From Bacteroides sedimenti (GTDB taxonomy: Bacteria > Bacteroidota > Bacteroidia > Bacteroidales > Bacteroidaceae): 64,000 nucleotides of DNA. Position 1 is the first letter of the stretch. Every line of letters begins with the position of its first letter. Below, in pieces: positions 19,851-29,412 of the stretch. The notes below the pieces were generated by a model. The model did no database searches. It saw only the letters and a list, made by a program, of their open reading frames with translations, and was not told where the DNA came from. The DNA lies in assembly GCF_040365225.1 (NCBI RefSeq), contig NZ_AP028055.1, positions 620,001 through 684,000 on the forward strand, given 5' to 3'. The translations under genes and the position numbers were made by a program.

Positions 19851-21014
19851 TTACATCAGCAATCCAATAAATACTCCCGCAGCAATCGCGGCACCTATGA
19901 TACCTGCAGCGCAAGGTCCCATGGCGTGCATATGCAAGTAGTTGGTCGAATCATATTCTAGAGCAACTTCTTCCGAAACACGTGCTGATATTGGAGCTGC
20001 AACACCTGCATTTCCAATAAGCGGGTTAATCTTATTGCCATTCTTCAGGAACATATTGAGCAATTTAACGAACAATATACCTGCGATGGTAGCAATAACA
20101 ATTGCCAGGAATCCTAAAACGATGGTATATACAGTTCCTGATGTAAAGAAACTTTTTGCAGTCATTGTAATACCAACTGTCAATCCTAAGAAGATTGTCA
20201 CGATATCGAGTAATATTCCGCTTGCAGCTTCAGCTAAACGACGAGTCACGCCGCTTTCCTTCAGCAAGTTTCCAAAGAACAACATTCCAAGTAATGGAAG
20301 TGCAGCTGGAATCAATAAGCAAGTCAGCAACAATCCGATAATCGGGAACATCACCTTTTCAGTGTGTGAAACCTGACGTGCCGGTTTCATCTTGATTGTT
20401 CTTTCGTTCTCATTGGTCAATAACCGCATAATCATAGGTTGAATTTTCGGAATAAGAGCTATGTACATATAAACTGAAACAGCTATTGCTCCAATAAGTT
20501 CAGGAGATAATTTCGATGCAAGGAAAATTGCAATTGCTCCGTTTGCGCCTCCAATTGTTCCAATTCCTGCAGCTTGAGTAGGATCAAGTCCCAACACCAT
20601 TGCAAGAATGTACGCACCGAATATACCTAACTGGGCAGCTGCACCAACCAACATTAACTTCGGATTTGAAATCAGAGCAGAAAAATCTGTCATGGCACCA
20701 ATGCCTAATAGAATCAGAGGCAGATACCATCCGCTTTCTAACCCTTGATAGAGAACATTGAGTACAGAACCATCCGAGTATAGATCAAAATCTCCACCGA
20801 TAGTGAAAGGTATATTACCAATCAGAATGCCGAATCCGATCGGAATCAGCAACATCGGTTCAAAATCTTTTTTGACTGCCAGATAGATAAGGCACACTCC
20901 GACAAGCATCATTACAAATGTCCATGGCGTTGCGTTCGCGAATCCTGTATAACTCCAGAAGTCAGCAAAGTTATTAGTTAAAAATGTTCCAAGTCCTCCC
21001 ATACTATTATTCAA
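19851..21014 (-). CDS. mmdB: Na+-translocating decarboxylase beta subunit (methylmalonyl-CoA type)
   Basis: A 387-residue polytopic membrane protein of the OadB/MmdB/GcdB family, the subunit that decarboxylates carboxybiotin and pumps sodium outward. Typical stretches are GIGAMTDFSALISNPK, GTIGGANGAIAIFLASKL and the C-terminal NYLHMHAMGPCAAGIIGAA. It overlaps the biotin-subunit gene by 8 bp, giving translational coupling. The family also serves oxaloacetate and glutaconyl-CoA decarboxylases; methylmalonyl-CoA is chosen because the epimerase and an MmdA-type carboxyltransferase are in the same operon. Confidence 0.93.
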   Translation of the reverse strand: MNNSMGGLGTFLTNNFADFWSYTGFANATPWTFVMMLVGVCLIYLAVKKDFEPMLLIPIGFGILIGNIPFTIGGDFDLYSDGSVLNVLYQGLESGWYLPLILLGIGAMTDFSALISNPKLMLVGAAAQLGIFGAYILAMVLGLDPTQAAGIGTIGGANGAIAIFLASKLSPELIGAIAVSVYMYIALIPKIQPMIMRLLTNENERTIKMKPARQVSHTEKVMFPIIGLLLTCLLIPAALPLLGMLFFGNLLKESGVTRRLAEAASGILLDIVTIFLGLTVGITMTAKSFFTSGTVYTIVLGFLAIVIATIAGILFVKLLNMFLKNGNKINPLIGNAGVAAPISARVSEEVALEYDSTNYLHMHAMGPCAAGIIGAAIAAGVFIGLLM

Positions 21015-21435
21015 TTACGATGAGATCAGTTCCTTCAAGAACAGAATCTCCATTATTTACGTTAATAGCGGTAACTTTTCCATCCTTTTCTGCATGGATA
21101 TTGTTTTCCATCTTCATAGCTTCAAGAATAAGAACAGTTTGTCCTTTCTTCACTGTGTCGCCTACTTTCACTTTAATATCCAGGATGATTCCAGGAAGCG
21201 GAGATTTAACAGCATATTTGTTTGTTGCAGCTGTTGGACGAGCCACTACAGGTTTGCCACTTTCTGTTTTTGGAGCGGCAGCCGGACGTGTTACAGGTTT
21301 TGGAGCTACAGTTTTTTCAATTTCTACTGTATAAGGTGTACCGTTTACTTCAACTGTAGCGATGTTGTTTTCATCAATGTCATTAACCGTAACTTTATAG
21401 AGGTTTCCATTGATTTTATATTTATATTGTTTCAT
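21007..21435 (-). CDS. mmdC: Biotin carboxyl carrier subunit of methylmalonyl-CoA decarboxylase
   Basis: A 142-residue biotin-carrier protein. The C-terminal biotinyl domain holds the biotinylation motif EAMKMEN with Lys108 as the predicted attachment site. It is preceded by a flexible Pro/Ala-rich linker (about 44-72) and an N-terminal region (KYKINGNLYKVTVND) seen in Bacteroidetes carriers. The carrier swings carboxybiotin between the carboxyltransferase and the membrane beta subunit. It lies in the operon between the small OadG-type subunit and the beta subunit. Confidence 0.93.
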   Translation of the reverse strand: MKQYKYKINGNLYKVTVNDIDENNIATVEVNGTPYTVEIEKTVAPKPVTRPAAAPKTESGKPVVARPTAATNKYAVKSPLPGIILDIKVKVGDTVKKGQTVLILEAMKMENNIHAEKDGKVTAINVNNGDSVLEGTDLIVIE

Positions 21436-21469
21436 CTTTTTTGAATTAAGAATTAATATTAAAATGCTT

Positions 21470-21898
21470 TTAACGTCTACGCGGGGTTTCAGTTAAAGTA
21501 TAAATCTTAGAACTCCATGGAGAATAGTTACGTTTAACCTTGTTGATGGTTAATACAGTGTCTTCCACGTCATGTACATTGTCCTGAAATTCGTGCAATG
21601 CCATTGCAATAGCAGCAAAAACCTCACCGGACTCTGAGCCGATGGCCTTTTCCTTAGCAACATTCTTATCTGTAATTCCCTGAGCCTTCATAGCATTCTT
21701 CTTTGATAGCTTAACAGCTACGTCAGCAATGATTTTGAATACCAGATAAAGAAGGATTAAGCCAAGGAAAATTGCAACCATAGCAATAATGGTCATGCCA
21801 ATGCCTGCAGAGTCATCCTGACGGAAATTTTGTGCATTTGCGCCAATGCTTCCTGCAAGCAAAGTGATGATTAATACCCCTTTATTTAATTTGTTCAT
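21470..21898 (-). CDS. mmdD: OadG-family small subunit of the sodium-pumping decarboxylase
   Basis: A 142-residue protein with an N-terminal hydrophobic, signal-like segment (GVLIITLLAGSIGANAQ), a second membrane helix near residues 33-60 (GMTIIAMVAIFLGLILLYLVF), and a charged cytoplasmic tail ending in RNYSPWSSKIYTLTETPRRR. This is the Bacteroidetes form of the OadG/MmdD subunit, which stabilises the complex and links carboxyltransferase to the beta subunit. Sequence conservation in this family is low, so the call relies on size, topology and position between mmdA and the carrier gene. Confidence 0.82.
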   Translation of the reverse strand: MNKLNKGVLIITLLAGSIGANAQNFRQDDSAGIGMTIIAMVAIFLGLILLYLVFKIIADVAVKLSKKNAMKAQGITDKNVAKEKAIGSESGEVFAAIAMALHEFQDNVHDVEDTVLTINKVKRNYSPWSSKIYTLTETPRRR

Positions 21899-21919
21899 AA
21901 CTTATCTGTTTATAGTTAC

Positions 21920-23473
21920 TTATAATGGAATATTACCATGCTTTTTAGCAGGGTTGGTCAATTTCTTAGTCTGTAATTGTTGCAGAGCACGGATAATGCG
22001 GAAACGAGTGTTTCTAGGCTCAATTACATCATCGATATAACCATATTTTGCAGCATTGTATGGGTTTGCAAACAGCTTGGTGTATTCAGCTTCTTTTTCT
22101 GCCATGAATGCATTTGGATCTTCTGCTTCCTTAGCTTCCTTAGCATACAATACTTCAACTGCACCAGCACCACCCATTACGGCAATTTCTGATGTTGGCC
22201 ATGCATAGTTCATGTCACCGCGAAGTTGCTTGCAGCTCATTACGATGTGAGAACCACCATATGATTTTCTTAATGTAACTGTTACTTTAGGAACTGTGGC
22301 TTCACCGTAAGCATACAACAGTTTAGCTCCGTGAAGAATTACACCGTTATATTCCTGTCCTGTACCTGGTAAGAATCCAGGAACGTCAACCAATGTTACC
22401 AATGGAATATTGAATGCATCGCAGAAACGAACGAAACGTCCGGCTTTACGTGATGCATTGCTATCGAGCACACCTGCCAGATATTTAGGCTGATTTGCAA
22501 CAACACCTACTGATTGTCCGTTGAAACGTGCAAAACCGATGATGATGTTCTTTGCGTAGTCTTTCTGGATTTCAAGGAATTCACCATTATCAATGATTGC
22601 ACCGATTACCTCGTACATATCGTAAGGTTTATTGGGGCTATCAGGAATAATGTCATTCAATGAATCTTCCAGACGGTCGATTGGATCATCACATGTAACA
22701 AGCGGAGCTTCTTCCAGGTTGTTCTGAGGAATGTAGCTAAGCAGCTTGCGGATAATTCCTAAACCTTCTTCTTCTGTTTTTGCAGTGAAGTGAGTAACAC
22801 CCGATTTAGAAGAGTGAACACTTGCACCTCCCAGATCTTCCTGAGAAACATCTTCACCTGTTACAGTCTTAACTACTTTCGGACCAGTAAGGAACATGTA
22901 AGAAGTTCCTTCCATCATCAGTGTAAAGTCTGTCAATGCAGGAGAATAAACGGCACCACCGGCACAAGGACCAAAGATACCTGAAATCTGAGGAACTACA
23001 CCTGAAGCCAGAATGTTACGTTGGAAAATTTCAGCGTAACCTCCCAGTGCGTTGATACCTTCCTGAATACGAGCACCACCCGAGTCATTAATACCAATTA
23101 CCGGCGCACCCATTTTCATGGCCTGATCCATCACTTTGCAGATCTTTTGTGCCATTGTTTCAGAAAGAGAACCACCAAATACGGTGAAATCCTGTGCAAA
23201 AACATATACTAATCTTCCTTCGATAGTTCCGTATCCGGTTACAACACCATCACCGAGGAATGATTTCTTTTCTTGTCCAAAGTTGGTACATCTGTGTTTC
23301 ACAAACATATCCATCTCTTCAAAACTTCCTTCGTCTAATAACTGAGCAATACGCTCACGGGCAGTGTATTTTCCTTTCGCGTGTTGTTTTTCAATTGCTT
23401 TTTCACCACCACCTAAGCGAGCTTGAGTACGTAGTTCTATAAGCTCTTTTACTTTTTCAAGTTGATTACTCAT
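21920..23473 (-). CDS. mmdA: Methylmalonyl-CoA decarboxylase carboxyltransferase (alpha) subunit
   Basis: A 517-residue acyl-CoA carboxyltransferase, cytoplasmic. Crotonase-like halves are visible: INDSGGARIQEGINALGGYA (oxyanion region) in the first half and VDVPGFLPGTGQEYNGVILH in the second, with MGGAGAVEVLYAKE near the C-terminus. It moves the carboxyl group of (S)-methylmalonyl-CoA onto biotin, giving propionyl-CoA. Propionyl-CoA carboxylase beta subunits look similar, but no biotin carboxylase subunit is present, and the neighbours are the sodium-pump subunits, so decarboxylation is favoured. Confidence 0.93.
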   Translation of the reverse strand: MSNQLEKVKELIELRTQARLGGGEKAIEKQHAKGKYTARERIAQLLDEGSFEEMDMFVKHRCTNFGQEKKSFLGDGVVTGYGTIEGRLVYVFAQDFTVFGGSLSETMAQKICKVMDQAMKMGAPVIGINDSGGARIQEGINALGGYAEIFQRNILASGVVPQISGIFGPCAGGAVYSPALTDFTLMMEGTSYMFLTGPKVVKTVTGEDVSQEDLGGASVHSSKSGVTHFTAKTEEEGLGIIRKLLSYIPQNNLEEAPLVTCDDPIDRLEDSLNDIIPDSPNKPYDMYEVIGAIIDNGEFLEIQKDYAKNIIIGFARFNGQSVGVVANQPKYLAGVLDSNASRKAGRFVRFCDAFNIPLVTLVDVPGFLPGTGQEYNGVILHGAKLLYAYGEATVPKVTVTLRKSYGGSHIVMSCKQLRGDMNYAWPTSEIAVMGGAGAVEVLYAKEAKEAEDPNAFMAEKEAEYTKLFANPYNAAKYGYIDDVIEPRNTRFRIIRALQQLQTKKLTNPAKKHGNIPL

Positions 23474-23499
23474 GAATTTATTATGTTAAAGTTAATAAT

Positions 23500-23904
23500 T
23501 TATTGTTCACAGAGTTCAGTCAGAACACCCAAAGTAGATTTTGGATGTAGGAATGCAATTTGCAGACCTTCAGCTCCCTTGCGAGGTGCTTTGTCAATCA
23601 GGCGAATTCCATTGCCTTCCATTTCAGCTAAAGCATTTGCAACTCCATCTTCAACAGCAAATGCAAGATGATGTACACCTACACCTTTGTTTTCAATGAA
23701 TTTAGCAATTGTACTTTCAGGGCTGGTAGGTTCTAGAAGCTCAATTTTAACGTCTCCAACTTTTAGAAAAGCAGTTTTAACCTTTTGGTCTTCAACCACT
23801 TCGATGTTGTAGCATTTTAAACCTAAAACATTTTCATAATAAGGTAAAGCTTCTTCGATGCTATTAACGGCAATACCCAAATGTTCAATGTGTGAAATCT
23901 TCAT
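23500..23904 (-). CDS. mce: Methylmalonyl-CoA epimerase
   Basis: A 134-residue glyoxalase-fold protein made of two beta-alpha-beta-beta-beta modules. The metal-binding pattern is visible: HIEHLGIAV near the start, KIELLEP mid-way, GVHHLAFAVED and a final TLGVLTELCE. It interconverts (R)- and (S)-methylmalonyl-CoA, supplying the isomer used by the decarboxylase downstream. First gene of the operon. The methylmalonyl-CoA mutase genes are not in this window. Confidence 0.93.
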   Translation of the reverse strand: MKISHIEHLGIAVNSIEEALPYYENVLGLKCYNIEVVEDQKVKTAFLKVGDVKIELLEPTSPESTIAKFIENKGVGVHHLAFAVEDGVANALAEMEGNGIRLIDKAPRKGAEGLQIAFLHPKSTLGVLTELCEQ

Positions 23905-24032
23905 GACTATTCTATTTTATTATTAGTATATATAGTTTATATTGTGTATATCTATATCATAAAAGAGTACAAAGAAAGTCAATTACTTCTTAATAAAGAA
24001 ATATTTCAGCATTTATTTAGGTGCTGTTACCG

Positions 24033-26438
24033 TTAAAACTCCAAAAGTAATCGGACGTTAATCTGACGAGATGTCAGGTAATTAGGTACCGCATACTGGT
24101 TATTATAGACGTCTGTCACCCAATAATATGAGTTTACGTTATTTATACCTAACAAATTGAAAACATCAACCCCTAACCACATGTTGCGGATATGTCTGCT
24201 TATTCGGCCTCTATACGTATTATCTTCATTGTCGATTAATTGTCTCGACATACCTATATCCACTCTTCTGTAGGGAGGAGTGCGGAACACCATTTTTTCC
24301 ATTCCTGAATGCGGAGGACCAAAAGGAAGACCATCTGCCCAGCATGCCTTCAGATTCATTTTCCATTTCTTGTTTCCGGGAAAATAATCACTGAAGTATA
24401 AAGAAATATTGTATCGCTGGTCGGTAGGACGTGGAATCCATTTTCCGTTTATCTTTTCTTCAGTTTGCATTAGTGAAAGGCAAAGCCATGAATCGGTACC
24501 TGTTACAAACTCTCCGAACAGTTTCATGTCAAGCCCTGCCGCATATCCCGACGATATATTTTTGCCATAATAGCTTATGCGCACATTATCAATATTGTAT
24601 GGCACTAGGTTGTTCAACTTCTTAAAATACATCTCGGTAGTAAATTTGAAGGGTCTTCCCAATGCCCGGAATTTATAATCACCTGCAAGAACATAATGAA
24701 TGGATTGCTGTGATTTAATGTTTCTGTTCAGCGTAACAATCGTATTTCCTTCAACAGAGGTCGTATCACGAAATTCTTTGTAGAATGGAGCCTGATAATA
24801 GATTCCGGTGGCAGCCCGGAAGGTGAGATCTTCATTAAATCCGGGAATCAGGGCGAAAGAAACACGTGGACTAAAGATAAATTCTTTATTCCAGTTCCAG
24901 TAGCTGCCTCTTACTCCAGCATTGAGTGTAAACAGCCCCATTTCGGATGAAAATTTATAAGTATCCTGTGCATAGAAAGAATAGCGGTTGCTATTAATCT
25001 CATTTTTCGATGCCAGACTGTAGATTAATTCTACACTGTTGCTGCTTCGTGGAAGAGAGTACCCTGCAGAATCTCTCATTTCCCATTCCCGGAGCTTATC
25101 TTTTATTATCTCTTTTTTTAATTCGATTCCCCATTTAATTTGGTTTCTTTTAATCAGGTGGTTCCCGGTAAAAGTAAGGCTTCTTACATCCGCCCTCAGG
25201 TAGTTTCGCGCATGTTCCATGTAAGTTCCCACTCCCACGGTTTCCGACCCGCTTTCGTTAGAAGTGCTACCGTCAAGCGAACTTAGCCAGTATTGCCCCG
25301 TAATATCGTATGTTTCCTTTTCTTTGGTTCTGAACGCCGACCCTATCAAAGATACGTTATTATATGAATTCAAGTGGTAAGTCACGCTTCCCGATCCAAA
25401 ATAGGTCTGGAATAAATCTTTTTCCTGACCGCCGAAGTATACCTTAAATTCCTGAACGGAAGCTATAGTCCCGAATTTAGTGGAACGATCCTTAGGCGTA
25501 AAATTGTATTTGTTTTGCGAAATATTTCCTATGAATCCAAACTCCCATCTTTTGTTGGGCATCCAATTCAGATAAGTCTGATAATCAAGGAAACTAGGAT
25601 CGTATTCCCCTTTTGTTTCAAGGCTTCCAAGTAGATAACGATTGGTTTTATATCGAATACCATGAGTCATTGAAAAATGCTTGTTTCCATATCCTGCATA
25701 TACATTCGCTCCGAGAAGGCTAGCCGAAACAGCACCTTCCATTTTTTCCGGTTTCTTGTAAGTGATATCCAGAACAGACGACATCTTGTCCCCGTATTTA
25801 GCTTCGTATCCACCAGATGAGAATCCAATATCCTGAACCATGTCCGGATTGATAAAGCTAAGCCCCTCTTGCTGTCCGGAACGGATGAGTAACGGACGAT
25901 ATATTTCCACGCCGTTTACATAAACGATGTTCTCGTCAAAACTTCCTCCCCGGACATTGTATTGAGAACTTAGTTCGTTGTGAGAGCTTACTCCGGCTTG
26001 TGTCGCAATAAGCGATTCAATATTTCCTCCCGAGGCATCTGGCATTAGCTTGGACCCTTTTGGCTTTATTTTTTCAGTCATTCCAGTCTGCCGTTTCGTT
26101 TCAGTGACTGTTACCTCACCAAGTTCGATGCCGGTATTAAGCAATACAACATTCAGTGTGATTTCTCCATGTGGATTTCTAAGGACCCGTTTTTTTGTAT
26201 TATATCCCAGCATGGAATATATTAATACAACGCTGTCTTTTGAAGCTACAGTAATTGAGTAATGCCCTTTCAGGTCAGTGACGGTTCCAATAACTTGCCC
26301 TTCAACCCGCACGCTTGCTATTTCGATCGGATTATTATCCTGATCCATCACTATTCCCGATACTTTAGCCGTTCCCTGAGCCATGATTGCAGCGGGGAAG
26401 AATATAGTTATAAGTGCCAGAAGTGCACAATATTTCAT
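24033..26438 (-). CDS. TonB-dependent outer-membrane receptor
   Basis: An 801-residue receptor. I start it at MKYCALLALITIFF because a signal peptide ending at MAQG follows; an ATG 14 codons upstream would put a charged extension before it. A carboxypeptidase-regulatory-like domain (GIVMDQDNNPIEIASVRVEG) precedes the plug, which has SLIATQAGVSSHNELSSQYN and the family motif RGGSFDENIVYVNGVEIYRP. The rest is barrel, ending in an aromatic residue (LLLEF). There is no SusD partner, so it is a stand-alone receptor rather than a glycan SusC. The substrate cannot be read from sequence or neighbours. Confidence 0.9.
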   Translation of the reverse strand: MKYCALLALITIFFPAAIMAQGTAKVSGIVMDQDNNPIEIASVRVEGQVIGTVTDLKGHYSITVASKDSVVLIYSMLGYNTKKRVLRNPHGEITLNVVLLNTGIELGEVTVTETKRQTGMTEKIKPKGSKLMPDASGGNIESLIATQAGVSSHNELSSQYNVRGGSFDENIVYVNGVEIYRPLLIRSGQQEGLSFINPDMVQDIGFSSGGYEAKYGDKMSSVLDITYKKPEKMEGAVSASLLGANVYAGYGNKHFSMTHGIRYKTNRYLLGSLETKGEYDPSFLDYQTYLNWMPNKRWEFGFIGNISQNKYNFTPKDRSTKFGTIASVQEFKVYFGGQEKDLFQTYFGSGSVTYHLNSYNNVSLIGSAFRTKEKETYDITGQYWLSSLDGSTSNESGSETVGVGTYMEHARNYLRADVRSLTFTGNHLIKRNQIKWGIELKKEIIKDKLREWEMRDSAGYSLPRSSNSVELIYSLASKNEINSNRYSFYAQDTYKFSSEMGLFTLNAGVRGSYWNWNKEFIFSPRVSFALIPGFNEDLTFRAATGIYYQAPFYKEFRDTTSVEGNTIVTLNRNIKSQQSIHYVLAGDYKFRALGRPFKFTTEMYFKKLNNLVPYNIDNVRISYYGKNISSGYAAGLDMKLFGEFVTGTDSWLCLSLMQTEEKINGKWIPRPTDQRYNISLYFSDYFPGNKKWKMNLKACWADGLPFGPPHSGMEKMVFRTPPYRRVDIGMSRQLIDNEDNTYRGRISRHIRNMWLGVDVFNLLGINNVNSYYWVTDVYNNQYAVPNYLTSRQINVRLLLEF

Positions 26439-26511
26439 AATAACACAATCTTTTATTTTTATGCTTACAGGCACGTTCATGCCTTTATCATTTAATAACG
26501 TAAAAAACGAG

Positions 26512-27495
26512 TTAAGTGTATATTCTGGCGAAAAATTTATTTAAAAACGGCCAATTCAGTCGGAACCATCTTCGGGAGCTTTGCTGTTTTCCACCAAATC
26601 GGAGAACAAAATCCCTGTATCCATGTTTCTTGAACGGTAACCCCACATCCATGTATTCAAGATGCTTGTATCCCATTTTATGAACAAATTTCAGTGCTTC
26701 CCATATAGCAAGAACTCCGGGATAGAGATTTTTATAAGTTTTTCTAATCCCGCCTGAAAACAACAAATAAGCATTTTCTCCAGAGAAAACAACCACCGAT
26801 CCTCCGATAATCATCTCCTTATATTTTATGATAAAGATTTTACCTATTCCTTTATGCACAGCATTCTCGTCAAAATGCTCAAAAAACTCGATGCAAGGAA
26901 AATGTTTACGTATATTGTACGAATAGTTCTTTCTCAGCATCTTCGAGAATAAACGTATATCTTTAGGAGTGTCGGCAGTATACGCTTTTGCCCCATTTGC
27001 ATATCCTTTTTTTATCTGTCTTCTTCTGGATACACTTATATTTTCCAATAAGTTTTTATTGTCATAGAGTGAGTTTTTTACCCTCATCCAGTTAATTGGA
27101 AAGTACTTGTTGTTTCTGAATGCTTTATAGCCAAACAGGGCGTTCTCCAGATTCCTGAATTCAATAACGAACGACTCCTTTAAAGCAATGTTGGTAATGT
27201 ATTCAAGCATCTCCTCAAAAACCTGTTCACTATTAACCATATCATCAAAATATTCGCCCGTGCCATATATTTCGCAGCGTCGAATGATGCTCGGCGGAAA
27301 CAGCCTGTTTGACTTTCTGATTACAAACAGTATTTTGGCCAGAGGTTTCAGTTCATTATATGCCACAACCAAAACGGGTGAGTATCCCGGAGTGGCTTCA
27401 TATACATGAAACATCTCTTTGGAATAAAATACGTTGCTCCCCGGCAAGTCAGGGATGTCATCAACATGATAATATGTAGAGAGCTTTAGAGTCAT
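26512..27495 (-). CDS. FemAB/GNAT-like acyltransferase family protein
   Basis: A 327-residue protein with two GNAT-like halves, as in FemAB or Acetyltransf_6 proteins. A conserved part is IIKYKEMIIGGSVVVFSGENAY, then LLFSGG and the terminal EYMDVGLPFKKHGYRDFVLRFGG region. Members transfer amino-acyl or acyl groups in cell-envelope or polysaccharide synthesis. No transmembrane helix or signal peptide, so cytoplasmic or peripheral. It lies 73 bp upstream of the TonB receptor gene on the same strand and may be co-transcribed. The substrate is unknown. Confidence 0.65.
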   Translation of the reverse strand: MTLKLSTYYHVDDIPDLPGSNVFYSKEMFHVYEATPGYSPVLVVAYNELKPLAKILFVIRKSNRLFPPSIIRRCEIYGTGEYFDDMVNSEQVFEEMLEYITNIALKESFVIEFRNLENALFGYKAFRNNKYFPINWMRVKNSLYDNKNLLENISVSRRRQIKKGYANGAKAYTADTPKDIRLFSKMLRKNYSYNIRKHFPCIEFFEHFDENAVHKGIGKIFIIKYKEMIIGGSVVVFSGENAYLLFSGGIRKTYKNLYPGVLAIWEALKFVHKMGYKHLEYMDVGLPFKKHGYRDFVLRFGGKQQSSRRWFRLNWPFLNKFFARIYT

Positions 27496-27543
27496 ATAGT
27501 CGCAAATTTATAATTCTTAACCATAAAATCAAAATTCTAGTTG

Positions 27544-27552
27544 TATATTTGT
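27544..27552 (+). promoter_or_regulatory. Promoter -7 element for the nitroreductase cluster
   Basis: TATATTTGT, an exact Bacteroides -7 match, 25 bp upstream of the nitroreductase ATG in the divergent gap. Confidence 0.55.
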
Positions 27553-27577
27553 GGTTTAATGAATATGCAATATAATA

Positions 27578-28117
27578 ATGATGGAACATTTTAGCGATTT
27601 AATAAAGAATAGACGAAGCATGCGAAAATTTACCTCTGAAGAACTTACTCAGGAAGAGGTGGTAAATTTATTGAAAGCAGCTTTGATGTCTCCCTCCTCT
27701 AAACGTAATAATCCCTGGCAATTTATTGTTGTTGATGATAAGGAAACACTTGCCAAACTAGCCCATTGCAAAGAGCATGGCGCAAACTTCATTGCCGATG
27801 CTGCTTTGGCTGTAGTTGTTGCTGCCGATCCGTTGGTAAGCGATGTCTGGATAGAAGACGCTTCGGTTGCTTCAATTATGATTCAGTTGCAGGCCGAAGA
27901 CCTCGGACTAGGAAGTTGCTGGGTGCAGGTACGCGAAAGGTTTGCGGCAACCGGAATGACATCCGACGAATATGTACACGGAGTTCTGGATATTCCATTG
28001 CAGTTGCAGGTTCTATCCATAATTGCCATCGGGCATAAGGGCATGGAACGTAAGCCTTTCAACGAAGAAAATCTGCAGTGGGAGAAGATTCATATCAACA
28101 AATATGGAAGCAAATAA
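27578..28117 (+). CDS. Nitroreductase family protein
   Basis: A 179-residue FMN-dependent nitroreductase-fold protein. It begins with the family signature FSDLIKNRRSMRKFTSEELT and has ALMSPSSKRNNPWQFIVVDD (FMN contacts) and GLGSCWVQVRER. It is cytoplasmic, probably a dimer that reduces quinone- or nitro-type substrates with NAD(P)H. Two ATGs are adjacent, so the start is ambiguous by one codon. First gene of a co-directional cluster; the next gene's start overlaps its end by 14 bp. The physiological substrate is unknown. Confidence 0.88.
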   Translation: MMEHFSDLIKNRRSMRKFTSEELTQEEVVNLLKAALMSPSSKRNNPWQFIVVDDKETLAKLAHCKEHGANFIADAALAVVVAADPLVSDVWIEDASVASIMIQLQAEDLGLGSCWVQVRERFAATGMTSDEYVHGVLDIPLQLQVLSIIAIGHKGMERKPFNEENLQWEKIHINKYGSK

Positions 28118-28877
28118 AATAGTATTTATCGGGTCCGGAAATCTCGCTACCAATCTGGCTAAAGCTTTCTTCGACCGACAAATAAAAATTTCACAGATAT
28201 ACAGTCGCACGGAAGAATCCGCACGATTACTGGCTGAAGCCGTGGGTGCCGATTACACCACATCACTTGCGCAGGTCATTACCGATGCAGATATATACAT
28301 CGTAGCACTGAAAGATGATGTAGTTGCCCAGCTGATGCCGCAAATCATTGCAGGCAAGGAGGGAGCCTTGATGGTTCACACCTCGGGCAGCCTGCCATTA
28401 AGCATCTGGCCCGATTCCGTAAAACGCAAAGGAGTCTTTTATCCGCTCCAAACATTCAGTAAACAGCGCAAGGTTGAATTCGATTCCATTCCGGTTTTTA
28501 TCGAATGCAATAACCCCGACGATAATAGCTTGCTCAAAGAGCTGGCTGCATGTATCACGAATCAGGTTTGCGAGCTATCATCCGAAAAACGCCGTCAGCT
28601 ACATCTGGCAGCTGTTTTTGCCTGCAATTTCACGAATCACATGTATGCACTTGCAGAGAAGATATTGAAACAATACAACATACCTTTCGACTATATTCTT
28701 CCTTTGATTGAGGAGACCGAAAAGAAAGTGCACTATCTTTCTCCGCACCAAGCGCAAACGGGTCCTGCAGTGCGTTATGATGAAAAGGTTATCAATAAAC
28801 ACCTTGAGCTGCTGTCGGGCGAACCCGAGATGCAGGAAATTTATCAACTATTAAGCAAAAGCATACACAGGTTATGA
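28104..28877 (+). CDS. Rossmann-fold DUF2520 dehydrogenase-like protein
   Basis: A 257-residue protein. The start MEANKIVFIGSGNLATNLA is chosen because the nucleotide-binding strand-loop-helix begins there; an upstream in-frame ATG would overlap the nitroreductase by 95 bp. The N-terminal domain is an NAD(P)-binding Rossmann fold similar to pyrroline-5-carboxylate reductase (GSGNLATN, then SRTEESARLLAEAVGAD). The helical C-terminal domain is DUF2520-type (AAVFACNFTNHMYALAEKIL). It overlaps the next gene by 4 bp (ATGA). The reaction is unknown; the overlap with a KdsC-like gene hints at a shared role. Confidence 0.82.
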   Translation: MEANKIVFIGSGNLATNLAKAFFDRQIKISQIYSRTEESARLLAEAVGADYTTSLAQVITDADIYIVALKDDVVAQLMPQIIAGKEGALMVHTSGSLPLSIWPDSVKRKGVFYPLQTFSKQRKVEFDSIPVFIECNNPDDNSLLKELAACITNQVCELSSEKRRQLHLAAVFACNFTNHMYALAEKILKQYNIPFDYILPLIEETEKKVHYLSPHQAQTGPAVRYDEKVINKHLELLSGEPEMQEIYQLLSKSIHRL

Positions 28878-29395
28878 GTACAATCAATTACGATTTAAAG
28901 AAGATAAAGGCCCTGGCTTTTGATGTGGACGGAGTGCTGAGCTCCGATATGGTTCCACTTCATCCAAGCGGTGAGCCAATGCGATGTGTCAATATCAAAG
29001 ACGGTTATGCCTTGCAGTTGGCAGTTAAACACGGGCTTCATATAGCAATTATCACAGGAGGAAGAACAAACTCCGTGCGCCTCCGTTTCGAAGGGCTTGG
29101 TGTAAAAGACCTCTATATGGGCTCCAGTATTAAAATAAACGATTACAATAAGTTCAAGCAAAAGTACAATCTTGCAGACGAAGAGATTCTCTTCATGGGC
29201 GATGACATCCCCGATTTGGAGATTCTTCAAACCTGCGGACTACCTTGTTGCCCGGCCGATGCAGTTCCCGAAGTGAAAGGAGCGTCACTCTATATCTCTC
29301 ATAAGAACGGCGGGTGCGGTTGCGGAAGAGATGTTGTGGAACAGGTTCTCAAAGCCCAGGGCAAATGGCTTAACGGAGAGGCTTTTGGATGGTAA
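28874..29395 (+). CDS. kdsC: KdsC-like HAD phosphatase (KDO-8-phosphate phosphatase)
   Basis: A 173-residue HAD-superfamily phosphatase without a cap domain, the size and layout of KdsC. Motif I is FDVDGVLSSD, followed by the substrate-loop region VNIKDGYALQLAVKHGLHIA, motif II IITGGRT, and motif IV MGDDIPDLE. KdsC removes the phosphate from 3-deoxy-D-manno-octulosonate 8-phosphate for lipid A core synthesis. Related HAD enzymes act on N-acylneuraminate 9-phosphate, so the exact sugar is not proven. Its ATG overlaps the stop of the DUF2520 gene, and it is 17 bp before maf. Confidence 0.85.
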   Translation: MSTINYDLKKIKALAFDVDGVLSSDMVPLHPSGEPMRCVNIKDGYALQLAVKHGLHIAIITGGRTNSVRLRFEGLGVKDLYMGSSIKINDYNKFKQKYNLADEEILFMGDDIPDLEILQTCGLPCCPADAVPEVKGASLYISHKNGGCGCGRDVVEQVLKAQGKWLNGEAFGW

Positions 29396-29412
29396 TTTTA
29401 AACAGATTATAA

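Noticed and set aside
28023..28103. Upstream start for the DUF2520 gene
   Set aside because: It would overlap the nitroreductase gene by about 95 bp, and the Rossmann fold begins exactly at the later ATG.
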